Assembly (NCBI RefSeq): GCF_008630635.1
Contig: NZ_CP043869.1
Span: 2,976,501-3,040,500, forward strand
Length of the DNA: 64,000 nucleotides
DNA from: Neptunomonas concharum
GTDB lineage: Bacteria; Pseudomonadota; Gammaproteobacteria; Pseudomonadales; Balneatricaceae
Direction: 5' to 3'
In this document: positions 24,756 to 37,713 of the stretch, piece after piece
Layout of the letters: every line of letters begins with the position of its first letter
Position numbering within the stretch: the stretch's first letter is position 1
The notes under the pieces: generated by a model
What the model was told of the DNA's origin: nothing
What the model saw: the letters and a program-made list of their open reading frames with translations, nothing else
The model's database searches: none
Translations under genes and position numbers: made by a program

Positions 24756-25745
24756 ATGACCCACTCAGATCATATGCAATCTTACGGCAGCCTATCCCTT
24801 GGCAGCCGACTCAAGCGTCTTTCAGATCAAATGATGCAAGACGTCACCGATATCTACAAAGCGCAGGGGATTAATTTAAACCCTGCCTTCTTTCCTCTCT
24901 TTAACTTACTCCATTTACATGGACCGTTATCTGTCACAGAAGCAGCCGAATTATTAAATGTTACCCACCCTGCCATCAGCAAGATTTCCCGAAAAATGCA
25001 GAGCGAAGGTTGGATTACGAAAACTGCCGATGCAAACGATGAGCGACGCCAACTACTAAAATTAACACCACAAAGCGAAGATCTTGTCATCATCATCGCA
25101 CCGATATGGCATGAGATAAAAAGCCATTTGGATCGACTGATGGCGGCTCAAGAGCACCCCTTACTGAGTGCGCTTAATGACTTCGAACAAAAACTGAAAC
25201 AACAGGGATTTGTGACATCCGTTCTTGCTAATTTAAACGCCCGTGTAATACCGGCCGAAATAGAGATCATCGGCTGGGACCCCGATCTTAGAGATGATTT
25301 TTGCAAACTCAACTTAGCTTGGCTTAATACCTACTTTAATGGCGAGCTCACAGAGCACGACCGCCAAGCACTCTTTGAGCCTGAGCAATACTATCTCGCC
25401 AAAGGGGGATATATCTGGTTTGCTCGTTATCAAAATAAAATTGTGGGCTGCGTGGCACTCGCTCGTCACAGCAACGATCTATATGAAGTTTCTAAAATGG
25501 GGGTAGACCCTTCTGTTCAGGGTTCTGGGGTAGGTCGGCAGCTGCTACTGGCTGCCCTCAATAAAGCAAGAGAGGTATCTGCCAGCGAAGTCTATTTAGA
25601 GAGCGCGACCCTGCTTAAGCGAGCAATTCAGCTTTATAAGAATGTAGGATTTCGGGCTATTCCCCATCCAGATGGCTGCTCTATCTACCCACGATCAGAT
25701 ATATACATGCAGCTTAAACTCACCTCGGGTATCCACCATGAATAA
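24756..25745 (+). CDS. MarR-GNAT fusion (HTH regulator with N-acetyltransferase domain)
   Basis: 329 residues. The N-terminal 145 form a MarR winged helix (LSVTEAAELLNVTHPAISKISRKM, wing DANDERRQLLKLT). Residues about 165-325 form a GNAT domain with acetyl-CoA loop QGSGVGRQLL and YKNVGFRAI near the end. The fusion is known in many proteobacteria. The acetyltransferase may modify an amine or amino acid that also signals to the HTH. The stop overlaps the azlC start by 8 bp, so this protein and the AzlCD exporter are cotranslated, which points to a shared substrate. Confidence 0.92.
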   Translation: MTHSDHMQSYGSLSLGSRLKRLSDQMMQDVTDIYKAQGINLNPAFFPLFNLLHLHGPLSVTEAAELLNVTHPAISKISRKMQSEGWITKTADANDERRQLLKLTPQSEDLVIIIAPIWHEIKSHLDRLMAAQEHPLLSALNDFEQKLKQQGFVTSVLANLNARVIPAEIEIIGWDPDLRDDFCKLNLAWLNTYFNGELTEHDRQALFEPEQYYLAKGGYIWFARYQNKIVGCVALARHSNDLYEVSKMGVDPSVQGSGVGRQLLLAALNKAREVSASEVYLESATLLKRAIQLYKNVGFRAIPHPDGCSIYPRSDIYMQLKLTSGIHHE

Positions 25746-26490
25746 CTCTGTCACTATGCCCAGACGCGTTTCACGTTCAAGCGAATTTGTTAATGGCGCT
25801 AAAGCAACCATTCCTTTGATCATCGGCGCGATTCCTTTTGGTATTCTGTTTGGGACACTCGCAGAGCCCAGCGGGTTATCTGTCCTTGGCGCGTTAGCTA
25901 TGTCCCTGATCGTCTTTGCCGGGGCCAGCCAGTTTATCGCTCTGGGCTTATTAGCAGCAGGCGCAGCCGTTCCAGTCATCATTGCGACCACCTTTGTGGT
26001 TAATTTACGCCACTTACTTTACGCCGCTAACTTGGTGCCTAAAGTACGCCACTTACCACAACATTGGCGGGCGCTGATGGCCTTTGGCCTGACTGATGAA
26101 ACCTTTGCAGCAGTCAGCAACCGCTATCTTCAACAGGAAGATATTCGTGATGCTCACTGGTTTTATTTAGGATCTTTTCTCGCTATGTATAGCAATTGGG
26201 TGTTGTGCACTGCGCTAGGCGTCGCGCTGGGAGAGTTATTTCCTGATATGACGCAATGGGGGTTGGATTTTGCCATGTCGGTTACCTTCATCGGTATGGT
26301 TATCCCCTATCTAAAAAGCAAACCCATGTGGGCTGCTGTTATCGTCGCAGGTGCCATGGCTATCGCAACAGCAGCAATCCCACACAAACTCGGTTTAATG
26401 ATAGCAGCTATCTCGGGCATCGCTGTGGGGCTTTCTTTACATATGATGCAGTCGAAGAAACATAGCACACAAGGCAAAACTCATGAATGA
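25738..26490 (+). CDS. azlC: AzlC family branched-chain amino acid exporter, large subunit
   Basis: 250 residues from the ATG at 25738, inside the 3' end of the MarR-GNAT gene. The AzlC signature is clear: GAKATIPLIIGAIPFGILFG at the N-terminus, AGASQFIALGLL and NLRHLLYAANLVPK. About seven helices are expected. With AzlD it forms an exporter of branched-chain amino acids or analogues. It overlaps azlD by 8 bp. Confidence 0.92.
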   Translation: MNNSVTMPRRVSRSSEFVNGAKATIPLIIGAIPFGILFGTLAEPSGLSVLGALAMSLIVFAGASQFIALGLLAAGAAVPVIIATTFVVNLRHLLYAANLVPKVRHLPQHWRALMAFGLTDETFAAVSNRYLQQEDIRDAHWFYLGSFLAMYSNWVLCTALGVALGELFPDMTQWGLDFAMSVTFIGMVIPYLKSKPMWAAVIVAGAMAIATAAIPHKLGLMIAAISGIAVGLSLHMMQSKKHSTQGKTHE

Positions 26491-26803
26491 AGCGATCTTA
26501 ATTTTCGGCATGTTCCTCATGACCTTTAGTGTTCGCTACCTACTCTTTGCGGTTGCAGGTCGTGTGCACTTTCCGGAATGGCTGAGTACCGCGTTGGGGT
26601 TCGTTCCCCCCGCGGTTCTCACCGCCATTATTGTACCGGCCGTGCTAATGCCACAAGGCGATCTCTGGATAAGCTTTAGCAACCCTTGGTTATTAGCGTC
26701 CATCCTCGCAGCGACTGTGGCGCTGGTTCGAAAAGACCTGCTCACAACGATTGTCATCGGCATGCTGGCTTTTATGTTGTTGCGTTTCGGATTGGGTCTT
26801 TAA
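26483..26803 (+). CDS. azlD: AzlD family exporter small subunit
   Basis: 106 residues with four hydrophobic helices, starting MNEAILIFGMFLMTFSVRYL and containing LGFVPPAVLTAIIVP, the AzlD signature. The start overlaps azlC, giving a coupled MarR-GNAT/azlC/azlD operon. No terminator is evident in the 185 bp to ald. Confidence 0.9.
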   Translation: MNEAILIFGMFLMTFSVRYLLFAVAGRVHFPEWLSTALGFVPPAVLTAIIVPAVLMPQGDLWISFSNPWLLASILAATVALVRKDLLTTIVIGMLAFMLLRFGLGL

Positions 26804-26988
26804 AAAGCGCTCTAACAGGCTTTTATTGTGCGTCGCCACAGTTTATACCGACAAAAAAGAACCTTAGTGCATGATTTTTGTCTAAATTTTGTTCGATATC
26901 GACACTATTTTCTAGTTATCTGATGCTAGTCTGAAAAGTAGATGATCTGCCCATTCTTGTTTTGGCATTTTAGCCACTGGAGGTTCAC

Positions 26989-28104
26989 ATGCTTATCGGC
27001 GTCCCAAAAGAGATAAAAAATCATGAATACCGTATTGGTATGACCCCTGCCGGTGTTCGCGAGCTTGTTGCCGCTGGACATCAAGTGATCGTTCAGCGTG
27101 ATGGCGGTACCGCTATCGGCCTCACCAATGAAGCTTATATGGCAGCAGGCGCTACTCTAATAGACACCCCCGAGGAGATTTTTTCCAGCGCCGATATGAT
27201 TGTTAAAGTGAAGGAACCTCAGCCGAACGAGTGCAAAATGCTACGCTCTGGGCAGCTTCTATTCACTTATCTGCACCTTGCTCCAGACCCCGAACAAACC
27301 AAGCTATTAATCGAATCAGACGCTGTTGCGATCGCTTATGAAACGGTCACCGATGCACATGGTGGATTACCACTGTTAGCCCCTATGAGCGAAGTGGCGG
27401 GGCGTATGGCAATTCAAGCAGGTGCCCATTCACTTGAGAAAGCTCAAGGCGGCAATGGCACCTTACTTGGCGGTGTACCCGGTGTTTCGCCAGCCAAAGT
27501 GGTTGTTATTGGCGGAGGCGTTGTCGGCATCAATGCCGCACGTATGGCTTTAGGGCTTGGCGCAGATGTCACGATTTTAGACAAATCGCTGCCCCGCCTA
27601 AAGCAACTGGATGAGCTTTATGGCCCTCAGCTTAAAACCCTATACTCCAATGCAGAAACCATCGAGAGCGAGGTCACATCGGCAGATTTGGTCATAGGCG
27701 CGGTTCTCATACCTGGAGCCGCCGCACCTAAACTCGTCACCCGTGAACATCTCAAAAAAATGAAGGATGGTGCAGTCTTAGTCGATGTCGCTATCGACCA
27801 AGGCGGCTGTTTTGAAACATCCCGAGCAACCACGCACCAAGACCCGATATACATAGAAGAAGGCGTTGTGCATTATTGCGTTGCCAACATGCCCGGCGGC
27901 GTAGCCCGCACCTCCACCTTCGCACTGACGAATGCCACTCTGCCCTTTATTCTTACACTAGCCAATAAAGGATACAAACAAGCCCTCCAAGATGACACTC
28001 ACCTATTAAATGGATTAAACATTCATCGAGGCAAAGTGACATATAAAGCTGTAGCTGAGGTTTTAGGCTATCCCTATCAGCCCGCTTCCGACGCTATCCA
28101 ATAA
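26989..28104 (+). CDS. ald: Alanine dehydrogenase
   Basis: 371 residues, full length. Catalytic Lys75 (VKVKEPQ) and His96 (TYLHLAP) are at the canonical positions. The NAD-binding Rossmann loop is [13 protein letters not shown] (about 171-185), and [14 protein letters not shown] is the conserved C-terminal signature. It reversibly deaminates L-alanine to pyruvate and ammonium with NAD+, usually for use of alanine as carbon and nitrogen source. GGAGG precedes the ATG. It is not adjacent to an Lrp-type regulator as in some genomes. Confidence 0.97.
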   Translation: MLIGVPKEIKNHEYRIGMTPAGVRELVAAGHQVIVQRDGGTAIGLTNEAYMAAGATLIDTPEEIFSSADMIVKVKEPQPNECKMLRSGQLLFTYLHLAPDPEQTKLLIESDAVAIAYETVTDAHGGLPLLAPMSEVAGRMAIQAGAHSLEKAQGGNGTLLGGVPGVSPAKVVVIGGGVVGINAARMALGLGADVTILDKSLPRLKQLDELYGPQLKTLYSNAETIESEVTSADLVIGAVLIPGAAAPKLVTREHLKKMKDGAVLVDVAIDQGGCFETSRATTHQDPIYIEEGVVHYCVANMPGGVARTSTFALTNATLPFILTLANKGYKQALQDDTHLLNGLNIHRGKVTYKAVAEVLGYPYQPASDAIQ

Positions 28105-28106
28105 CT

Positions 28107-28145
28107 AAAAAGGGGAAAAGTAACCTTTCTACTTTTCCCCTTTTT
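28107..28145 (+). terminator. Terminator of ald
   Basis: AAAAAGGGGAAAAGTA and its complement TACTTTTCCCCTTTTT flank a 7-base loop immediately after the ald stop, ending in five T residues. With A and T runs at both ends it can also act on the minus strand. Confidence 0.92.
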
Positions 28146-28257
28146 CAAAGCTAGAGCTCTATCTGCAGGCAATCACTCAAGCTAATACTAGCTCAACGCG
28201 GTGATTAGCTGTTCGTCCTGAATCTGTTGTGTTGCTCTGCACCGGACTAGTTCTACG

Positions 28258-29115
28258 TTAAGGGGTAACCGCCCGTCGACTGAAGTAATACAGATATATC
28301 CCCATCAATGTTATTGCCCCACCAATCAACTGAAGTGTTGATATTACCTCTCCCAAAATCAGATAAGCAAAGATCATCGTAAACAAAGGCTGCAAAAACG
28401 TGATGCTGACAACTCGATTAATCCCGTATTGGTTGACCGTGGCGTACCAAAGGCTGTAAGCCAGAATTGAGGAACCGAGTACGGTATAAACTACAGAGGT
28501 TATGACGGGGATGCTGAGTTGCTCGAAAACCGTAAGCTCGGGCGTAGTCAACTGGTAACCTACAAAACAAATCGGCGCACTGATAACACCTATCCAGAAC
28601 TGTAGTGCTAACAGCGGTACTTGCTCTAAACGACGCACAAGGATATTCGTTACTGCCCAGCAGGTCATTGATATCAAAATAAATAATGCACCCATTTTGA
28701 GATCACTCGTTCCATTCAGAAACAGTGGGATGGATATACCAGAAAATGCAATGGCTACACCTAGTGCTTGCAATCGACTAATGCGCTCCATACCTAGCAC
28801 ATAAGATAGTACTGAAGAGATCGGTGCGCCCAACATCACCAAAATCACGGACGTATTACTGTCGGCATATTGCATGCCAACACTTAGAAGGTAAAAGTGT
28901 CCGATACCCATCACAACAGCAATCCAGATAACCGGTTTTATCTGGCTTTTGGGGATACACGCAAATGGGATCAACAATAAACTCAACAACCCAAAACGTA
29001 GTGCATTAAATAAAGAGGGAGGAATCTCTGCAAGACCTACCTTTATCGCTACAACATTCACGCCCCAAATGGCAACAGCCATTAATGCAGCAATCAGAGG
29101 GTAGCGAATTAGCAT
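28258..29115 (-). CDS. EamA/DMT family transporter
   Basis: 285 residues from the ATG at 29115 (GGAG nine bases upstream). A GTG at 29139 is the alternative. There are about ten helices. The first EamA unit starts LIAALMAVAIWGVNVVAIKVGL and the second contains AVTNILVRRLEQVP and VSITFLQPLFTMIFAYLILGE. The pattern resembles the RhaT/YdcZ-like 'O-acetylserine/cysteine exporter' EamA group. Substrate unknown. It is transcribed from the far side of a terminator pair that separates it from fadA. Confidence 0.87.
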   Translation of the reverse strand: MLIRYPLIAALMAVAIWGVNVVAIKVGLAEIPPSLFNALRFGLLSLLLIPFACIPKSQIKPVIWIAVVMGIGHFYLLSVGMQYADSNTSVILVMLGAPISSVLSYVLGMERISRLQALGVAIAFSGISIPLFLNGTSDLKMGALFILISMTCWAVTNILVRRLEQVPLLALQFWIGVISAPICFVGYQLTTPELTVFEQLSIPVITSVVYTVLGSSILAYSLWYATVNQYGINRVVSITFLQPLFTMIFAYLILGEVISTLQLIGGAITLMGIYLYYFSRRAVTP

Positions 29116-29146
29116 AAAAACAAACTCCAGAGTGATCACTCATAGA

Positions 29147-29175
29147 AAAAGAAAAACCTCCCTGAGGAGGCTTAA
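29147..29175 (-). terminator. Second terminator between fadA and the DMT gene
   Basis: On the minus strand CCTCC (29166-29170 complement) pairs with GGAGG (29157-29161 complement) across TCAG, extended by a G-T and two A-T pairs, and is followed by TTTTTCTTTTTC. It is a reasonable intrinsic terminator, 60 bp beyond the first one, and lies in the leader of the DMT gene, so it could also attenuate that gene. Confidence 0.65.
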
Positions 29176-29229
29176 TCAAAAGTAGTATCGAGTGTATCAG
29201 AAGCGTTCATACTTTCGCATGAAACATAC

Positions 29230-29255
29230 AAAAAAGAGGCCCTATAGCGGGCCTC
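29230..29255 (-). terminator. Terminator of fadBA
   Basis: GAGGCCC (29236-29242) / GGGCCTC (29249-29255) with a 6-base loop, followed on the minus strand by six T residues, 30 bases after the fadA stop. Confidence 0.9.
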
Positions 29256-29284
29256 AACGAAAGGAAAAGTACGAAGAAAAAAAA

Positions 29285-32622
<3,338 letters not shown>

Positions 32623-32809
32623 GGGATGACTCCATACGTCAGGTTATACTTTTATTTTGAGACTTATGTCGCTTAGTTAGTTCAGTCTATCTTCTAGCGC
32701 TTTTCATACAATGACAGTTTCAATCAGCATCACTAACGTTACGCTTCAAAAAAGCCGCAGTACCTCTTTTTATAGCGCCTGATAATGTTTCAATCAGTAA
32801 CAATTTAAT

Positions 32810-33673
32810 TCATACCTGTTTTTTCTCAGTGGCATAAACAAAAGACAGTACCCCACTTACAAAAATGATCAGCAAACCCAGCAGACTCATCACATCCGGT
32901 ATTTCATTAAAGAGTAGTACACCTAACACGGATGCTGCCACCAGCTGTGAATAAACAAAAGGAGCAACCGTAGCAGCGTCAAGCCTGCGATTAGCTTCGA
33001 TAATGATAAGATTACCAACCGCTGAGGCAAGCGCACTGACAAGTAGCAGCGTAACTGTCCAAGCGCTCAGTTCGAGCGGTAGTTTTTCCAGCCCCTTGGG
33101 CATTAAGGCCAAACTTCCAACCAGTAAAGTGGATAATAAAATTAAACGTGGTCGAAACTTACCCGCCAACCAACGATTAGCAACCAGCAAGCAGCCATAG
33201 CAAATACCGGCTATTACCGCTAGTAATGACCCTGTTGTTAAATCTACACCCGGCTTGACCACCATGAGGACACCCGCAAAGCCGATCATTAACAACAATG
33301 AGCGAAGATAGCTGATTTTCTCTTTAAGCAGGACGACCGCCAAAAAGTAAGCGATGATCGGCCCAATGAAAAAGATTCCGAAAACGTTCGCAATCGGCTC
33401 TGTTTGCAATGCACTGATCATACAAAAAATCGCACCCGTAAATAGCGCCGCACGAATCAGTAATTGCCAATGGAATAGTTGCTTCATTTCAGCAGGGCGT
33501 AACCCACTGAAAGGAAGAATAAAGAGAAAACCCACTAACAATCGGCTCCAGGCAACAAATGCAGGTGAGGCTCCTTCGAGCGTTAATATTTTCCCTGCCG
33601 AATCACCTATAGGTATCAACGACATACCAACTAAGATGAAAGCGATTAAGCGTATTTTATTGTTACTTTCCAT
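32810..33673 (-). CDS. EamA/DMT family transporter
   Basis: 287 residues with about ten helices. The first EamA unit has LVGFLFILPFSGLRP and EPIANVFGIFFIGPIIAYFLAVVLLKEKI. The second has RRLDAATVAPFVYSQLVAASVLGVLLFNEIPD. This is the RhaT-like EamA group, often found next to lipid or carnitine genes but with no fixed substrate. It is the third of four DMT genes in the window. Confidence 0.87.
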   Translation of the reverse strand: MESNNKIRLIAFILVGMSLIPIGDSAGKILTLEGASPAFVAWSRLLVGFLFILPFSGLRPAEMKQLFHWQLLIRAALFTGAIFCMISALQTEPIANVFGIFFIGPIIAYFLAVVLLKEKISYLRSLLLMIGFAGVLMVVKPGVDLTTGSLLAVIAGICYGCLLVANRWLAGKFRPRLILLSTLLVGSLALMPKGLEKLPLELSAWTVTLLLVSALASAVGNLIIIEANRRLDAATVAPFVYSQLVAASVLGVLLFNEIPDVMSLLGLLIIFVSGVLSFVYATEKKQV

Positions 33674-33744
33674 AGCCGATAAATCCTTAAATCACCTTTA
33701 GCGCTATTATGAACTCAGTGTTGCTAACAACGCTTCGATAGCAA

Positions 33745-33769
33745 GTTATCCCCGAATGCTGTGGATAAC
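33745..33769. repeat. Inverted repeat containing a consensus DnaA box
   Basis: GTTATCC (33745-33751) and GGATAAC (33763-33769) are perfect arms around 11 bases. The right arm on the minus strand reads TTATCCACA, an exact DnaA-box 9-mer. It is isolated, 72 bp upstream of the DMT gene start. No cluster of boxes or AT-rich unwinding region accompanies it, so it is not an origin. Confidence 0.35.
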
Positions 33770-33874
33770 TCACTTTATAAGCATGGGGTAAACTCAAGAG
33801 AGTCGCTAATTATCTGATTTTTCAAAAGTAGTACAAGAAACACACAAGCAGAGACATGCCCTTGCTCAAGCCAC

Positions 33875-33898
33875 AAAAAAGGCCGCTAATGCGGCCTT
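33875..33898 (-). terminator. Terminator of etfBA
   Basis: AAGGCCGC / GCGGCCTT around a 4-base loop (33879-33898), followed on the minus strand by TTTTTTGTGG, 20 bases beyond the etfA stop. Confidence 0.9.
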
Positions 33899-33918
33899 AT
33901 AACATGTGAATCAACCGC

Positions 33919-34848
33919 TTACAAAGCCGCATCCAATTCAGGAATCACGTCAAAAAGATCAGCAACTAATCCATAATCAGCAACCTGGAAGATAGGTGCC
34001 TCTTCATCTTTATTGATAGCAACAATCACCTTTGAGTCTTTCATACCCGCCAGATGCTGAATCGCACCAGAAATACCCACAGCAATGTAAAGCTCAGGCG
34101 CTACCATTTTACCGGTTTGGCCGACCTGCATATCGTTAGGTACGAAGCCTGCGTCAACAGCCGCACGAGAAGCACCTACCGCAGCACCGAGCTTATCAGC
34201 CAGTTTATAGAGCATATCGAAGTTATCTCCGTTGCCCATTCCGCGGCCACCTGATACAACAATAGAGGCTGCGGTTAGTTCTGGACGATCAGACTTAGCC
34301 AACTCTTCTTTCACAAAACGTGAGTTTTCAGAAGCGATCACTTCCCCTACCGCTTCGATGGAGGCACTACCACCCTCGGCAGCCACTGCATCAAATGCGG
34401 TACCACGAACCGTTGCAACTTTAACGCTATCACCTGACTGTACCGTCGCAATAGCATTACCTGCGTAAATGGCACGCTGAAAGGTATCTGGGCTGATAAC
34501 TGCCGAGATGTCAGATAACTGATTAACATCTAGCAAAGCAGCTACGCGAGGTAAGGTGTTCTTACCATTAGAGGTAGAGCCTGCAAAAATATGCGTATAA
34601 CCTTGCGCAAGCGATACGATGAGCTTACTGGTGTTCTCAGCCAACTGGTGCTCATATACGGCATTGTCTGCTACTTTGACAGCACGTACGCCCGTCACTT
34701 TTGAGGCTTGTTCTGCAACGGCCTGGCAATCACTACCCACAACGAGGATATCGATATCACCACCGACCTGAGCTGCTGCCGCTACGGTGTTTAAAGTTGC
34801 GGGCTTTAAAACCTGATTATCATGTTCTGCGATAACTAAAATGCTCAT
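33919..34848 (-). CDS. etfA: Electron transfer flavoprotein alpha subunit
   Basis: 309 residues. The N-terminal ETF domain (1-185) is followed by the FAD-binding domain (about 190-305) with [12 protein letters not shown], the [20 protein letters not shown] signature and [10 protein letters not shown]. It accepts electrons from acyl-CoA dehydrogenases, such as the one at 40.5 kb, and passes them to ETF:ubiquinone oxidoreductase. It overlaps the etfB stop by 4 bp. Confidence 0.97.
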   Translation of the reverse strand: MSILVIAEHDNQVLKPATLNTVAAAAQVGGDIDILVVGSDCQAVAEQASKVTGVRAVKVADNAVYEHQLAENTSKLIVSLAQGYTHIFAGSTSNGKNTLPRVAALLDVNQLSDISAVISPDTFQRAIYAGNAIATVQSGDSVKVATVRGTAFDAVAAEGGSASIEAVGEVIASENSRFVKEELAKSDRPELTAASIVVSGGRGMGNGDNFDMLYKLADKLGAAVGASRAAVDAGFVPNDMQVGQTGKMVAPELYIAVGISGAIQHLAGMKDSKVIVAINKDEEAPIFQVADYGLVADLFDVIPELDAAL

Positions 34849-35597
34849 GACAGTACCTTCGCTTCATTTTTCAACTTATCAACCAGCTCAGCAACTGAAC
34901 CTACTTTAATACCAGCCTGACGCTGAGCAGGCGGCTCTACTTTGACCAAAGTAATATTATTAGCGACAGCAACCCCTAGCTCTTCTGGTGTTTTAACATC
35001 TAAAGGCTTTTTCTTAGCCTTCATAATATTTGGCAAAGAGGCATAACGTGGCTCGTTAAGACGCAAGTCGGTTGTAATAATCGCTGGTAGGTCTAACTCC
35101 AACGTTTGCAAACCACCATCGATTTCACGAGTGACTTTAACGCAGTTACCTTCTACAACCACTTCTGATGCAAAGGTCGCCTGTGGACGATCTAACAACG
35201 CTGCCAGCATTTGGCCAGTCTGGTTGTTATCTGAATCAATCGCTTGTTTACCTAAAATAACCAAGCTCGGTTGCTCAGCTTCTACTACTTTAGCCAGCAA
35301 CTTAGCAACGGTGAGCGAGTCGGGGCCATCTGCCGTTTCAACCTGAATACCACGATCTGCACCTAAAGCCAACGCCGTACGAATCTGCTCTTGGCAGGCC
35401 TTGCTACCCATGGAAACAACAACAACTTCATCAGCCACGCCTTTTTCTTTTAGGCGAACCGCTTCTTCAATAGCAATTTCACAGAATGGGTTTAACGCCA
35501 TTTTTACGTTGGCTAAATCCACATCCGTGTTATCTGATTTCACGCGGACTTTAACGTTGTAGTCAATCACGCGCTTTACAGCGACTAGTATCTTCAT
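34845..35597 (-). CDS. etfB: Electron transfer flavoprotein beta subunit
   Basis: 250 residues from the ATG at 35597 (GAGG five bases upstream). A longer reading from 35654 adds a non-conserved segment. It starts [19 protein letters not shown] and contains [16 protein letters not shown] and the AMP-binding GADRGIQVE and [10 protein letters not shown] segments of EtfB. It heterodimerises with EtfA and forms the electron hub for the beta-oxidation genes around it. Confidence 0.97.
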   Translation of the reverse strand: MKILVAVKRVIDYNVKVRVKSDNTDVDLANVKMALNPFCEIAIEEAVRLKEKGVADEVVVVSMGSKACQEQIRTALALGADRGIQVETADGPDSLTVAKLLAKVVEAEQPSLVILGKQAIDSDNNQTGQMLAALLDRPQATFASEVVVEGNCVKVTREIDGGLQTLELDLPAIITTDLRLNEPRYASLPNIMKAKKKPLDVKTPEELGVAVANNITLVKVEPPAQRQAGIKVGSVAELVDKLKNEAKVLS

Positions 35598-35793
35598 ACC
35601 ACCCTCGTTTCTATTCTTATTGTGTCTGCCCATCAGACTTTTCATTAGGCTCAATCATAGCCCTAAACCACTGATCAACAATAACAAAAAAAATCGCATT
35701 AATTGACGTTTTGCACCAAAAAAGATAATTCTTATAAATAACAGTATGTTATAAGCAAAGATAAAATATCATTTTTAGTCATCCCGCTATTAT

Positions 35794-35840
35794 AAAAAAA
35801 GCCGCTCTCATCCAGGGTTACCCAAGAAGTTCGAGCGGCT
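35794..35840 (-). terminator. Terminator of the fadD operon
   Basis: AGCCGCTC and its complement (35800-35807 with 35833-35840) close a stem with a 25-base apical region that contains its own GGGT-ACCC pairing. Seven T residues follow on the minus strand. It lies 60 bp after the last gene of the operon. Confidence 0.8.
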
Positions 35841-35899
35841 AAATAGTGGAGTTTCACCAGGGGTTGGTGAGATTACGCCAAGGGACGTTTGGGTGACGA

Positions 35900-36661
35900 T
35901 CAGTTAAACACTGGCGGTCGTTTTTCTATAAAGGCGGTAAACGCCTCTTTTGCTTCATCGGAGGCTAGCTGCTTTTTAAAGTTATCCACCTCATCCACGA
36001 GTACTTTTTGTAACAGATCCTGCTGATGCTGCTTCATCATTTGTTTGCTTTTTACGACCGCTAAAGGAGCCATTTTTCCCAGTTGGTGCGCTGCCGTTAG
36101 CGCACTTTGCAATGGGCTTTCTGCAACTTGGTTAATCAATCCCAGTTCAGCAGCACGCGTACCTGAAATAGGGTTACCCATGACTAATAACTCGAACGCT
36201 AAGCGATGCCCAAGCTGTTGAGGCAGCAACAAACTAGTACCTCCTTCAGGGACTAAACCTAGTCGCGCAAATGGTAGTTGGAAACGGGCTTCTTGCGTTG
36301 CGAAAACAAGGTCACAATGCAATAGCATCGAAGTACCTATCCCGACGGCATCACCACATACGGCGGCTACAACCGGCTTAGAAAAAGTTGAAATCGTTTG
36401 TAGAAATTTTAATGGGAGCGCCGCTTTATCCGAGTCTGCCGCCGCTGCCATAAAGTCGAGAATATCGTTACCGGATGAGAAGCACTGGCCGGTTCCTGAT
36501 AATACAACGGCTCTAATCTCCGCATCCTTTTCGGCTAAGATCAGTGCATCAATTAATGCCTGATACATCGCTAAGGTGAGCGCATTCTTTTTGTCAGGCC
36601 TATTGATGCTGACCGTCAGGACAGCTGCATCTTTCGATTGCGTAATCAATTCATATGTCAC
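35900..36661 (-). CDS. Enoyl-CoA hydratase/isomerase family protein
   Basis: 253 residues from the GTG at 36661, which has GGGAG nine bases upstream and begins 4 bp after the upstream stop. The longer open frame to 36745 overlaps that gene. It has the crotonase core INRPDKKNALTLAMYQAL, GQCFSSGNDILDF (oxyanion hole) and GDAVGIGTSMLLHCDLVFA. The second catalytic acid falls in FARLGLVPEGGTSLLLP. Candidates are 2-enoyl-CoA hydratase or delta-2/delta-3 enoyl-CoA isomerase. It is the last gene of the fadD operon, which supports a role in unsaturated or unusual fatty-acid breakdown. Confidence 0.9.
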   Translation of the reverse strand: MTYELITQSKDAAVLTVSINRPDKKNALTLAMYQALIDALILAEKDAEIRAVVLSGTGQCFSSGNDILDFMAAAADSDKAALPLKFLQTISTFSKPVVAAVCGDAVGIGTSMLLHCDLVFATQEARFQLPFARLGLVPEGGTSLLLPQQLGHRLAFELLVMGNPISGTRAAELGLINQVAESPLQSALTAAHQLGKMAPLAVVKSKQMMKQHQQDLLQKVLVDEVDNFKKQLASDEAKEAFTAFIEKRPPVFN

Positions 36662-36665
36662 TTTA

Positions 36666-37691
36666 TTAGGCTCTCCCAACGGGTTTAAACATATATTCAC
36701 GGCTGATTTGAGCGTACTCGACCGTTGCTTCGACATACTCTTCATGCAGTTGACTTATCAACTCTGAAACACAGGGAATCGAGTGAACAGCCCCAACCCC
36801 TTGCCCTGCAGACCAAATAGACTTCCATGCCGAAGCTCCCTCTTTGGGTGCGGTCAGTTCCTCCCCCAGATTTAATTCCTTTTTAGCCGTGACAACCTCA
36901 GCATCGAGCGGCTTGCCGGTATTGGGGTCAAGTCCTGCGGCACTTAAACTGGGTTTAAGAAAATTCGCAGAAATGCCCGATATCTCAGAGGTGTAAGCAA
37001 TATCAGCAGCAGAGCTATCCACAATCATCTGTTTATACTCTGCGACCGCCTGACTCTCTTGTGTACTAATAAAACGCGTGCCCATATACGCCATATCCGC
37101 ACCCATCACTTGTGCGGTTGCAACATCACGCCCCGTAGATAAACACCCTGCCAGCACTAATGTGCCATTAAAAAACTGACGAATTTCACTCACAAACGCA
37201 AAAGGGTTGAGAACACCGGCATGACCACCCGCCCCCGCACATACGGCAATCAGACCATCGACATCAGCTTGTGCAGCTTTTTGAGCATGGCGAACCGTTG
37301 CCACATCGTGAAAAACCAAGCCACCATACGCATGGACTTGTTTAACGACATCAGGCACTGCGCCAAGTGAGGTTATGATTAAGGGGACTTTATGACGCTT
37401 ACATATTTCTAAATCCGCTGCCAAACGAGGATTACTGGCGTGTACAATCAGATTAACGCCAAAAGGGGCTGCTTTACGGCCTGTTTCTTCTTCATAGGCC
37501 TGTAGCGCTGTCTGAATCTCAATCAGCCAAGACTCAAAGCCTTCACTGGTACGCTGATTTAACGCAGGAAACGTACCTACAATCCCGGCTTTACAGGCTT
37601 CGATGACGAGCTCTGGGCCTGATACTAAAAACATGGGAGAGGCAATGACAGGCAGGTTGAGTGTTTCTCGAAACGATTCAGGCAAACTCAT
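36666..37691 (-). CDS. Nitronate monooxygenase / 2-nitropropane dioxygenase family
   Basis: 341 residues from the ATG at 37691 (GGAG six bases upstream). A nearer ATG at 37697 abuts the site. It is an FMN TIM barrel: LPVIASPMFLVSG, GIVGTFPALNQRT, GVNLIVHASNPR, VCAGAGGHAG with the catalytic-position His, and MGADMAYMGTRF. Family members oxidise nitronates such as 3-nitropropionate, but many bacterial copies sit in fatty-acid operons as enoyl reductase-like or 2,4-dienoyl reductase-like flavoproteins of unclear role. Here it lies between DUF2889 and enoyl-CoA hydratase genes. Confidence 0.87.
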   Translation of the reverse strand: MSLPESFRETLNLPVIASPMFLVSGPELVIEACKAGIVGTFPALNQRTSEGFESWLIEIQTALQAYEEETGRKAAPFGVNLIVHASNPRLAADLEICKRHKVPLIITSLGAVPDVVKQVHAYGGLVFHDVATVRHAQKAAQADVDGLIAVCAGAGGHAGVLNPFAFVSEIRQFFNGTLVLAGCLSTGRDVATAQVMGADMAYMGTRFISTQESQAVAEYKQMIVDSSAADIAYTSEISGISANFLKPSLSAAGLDPNTGKPLDAEVVTAKKELNLGEELTAPKEGASAWKSIWSAGQGVGAVHSIPCVSELISQLHEEYVEATVEYAQISREYMFKPVGRA

Positions 37692-37713
37692 AGTCATCTC
37701 CTTTTTAAACGCG

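Noticed and set aside
32623-32809. FadR or PsrA operator upstream of fadB
   Set aside because: No convincing palindrome of either type could be read in the spacer.
33745-33769. Replication origin or DnaA-box cluster
   Set aside because: Only one consensus box is present, with no AT-rich unwinding region and no dnaA, dnaN or gidA genes nearby.
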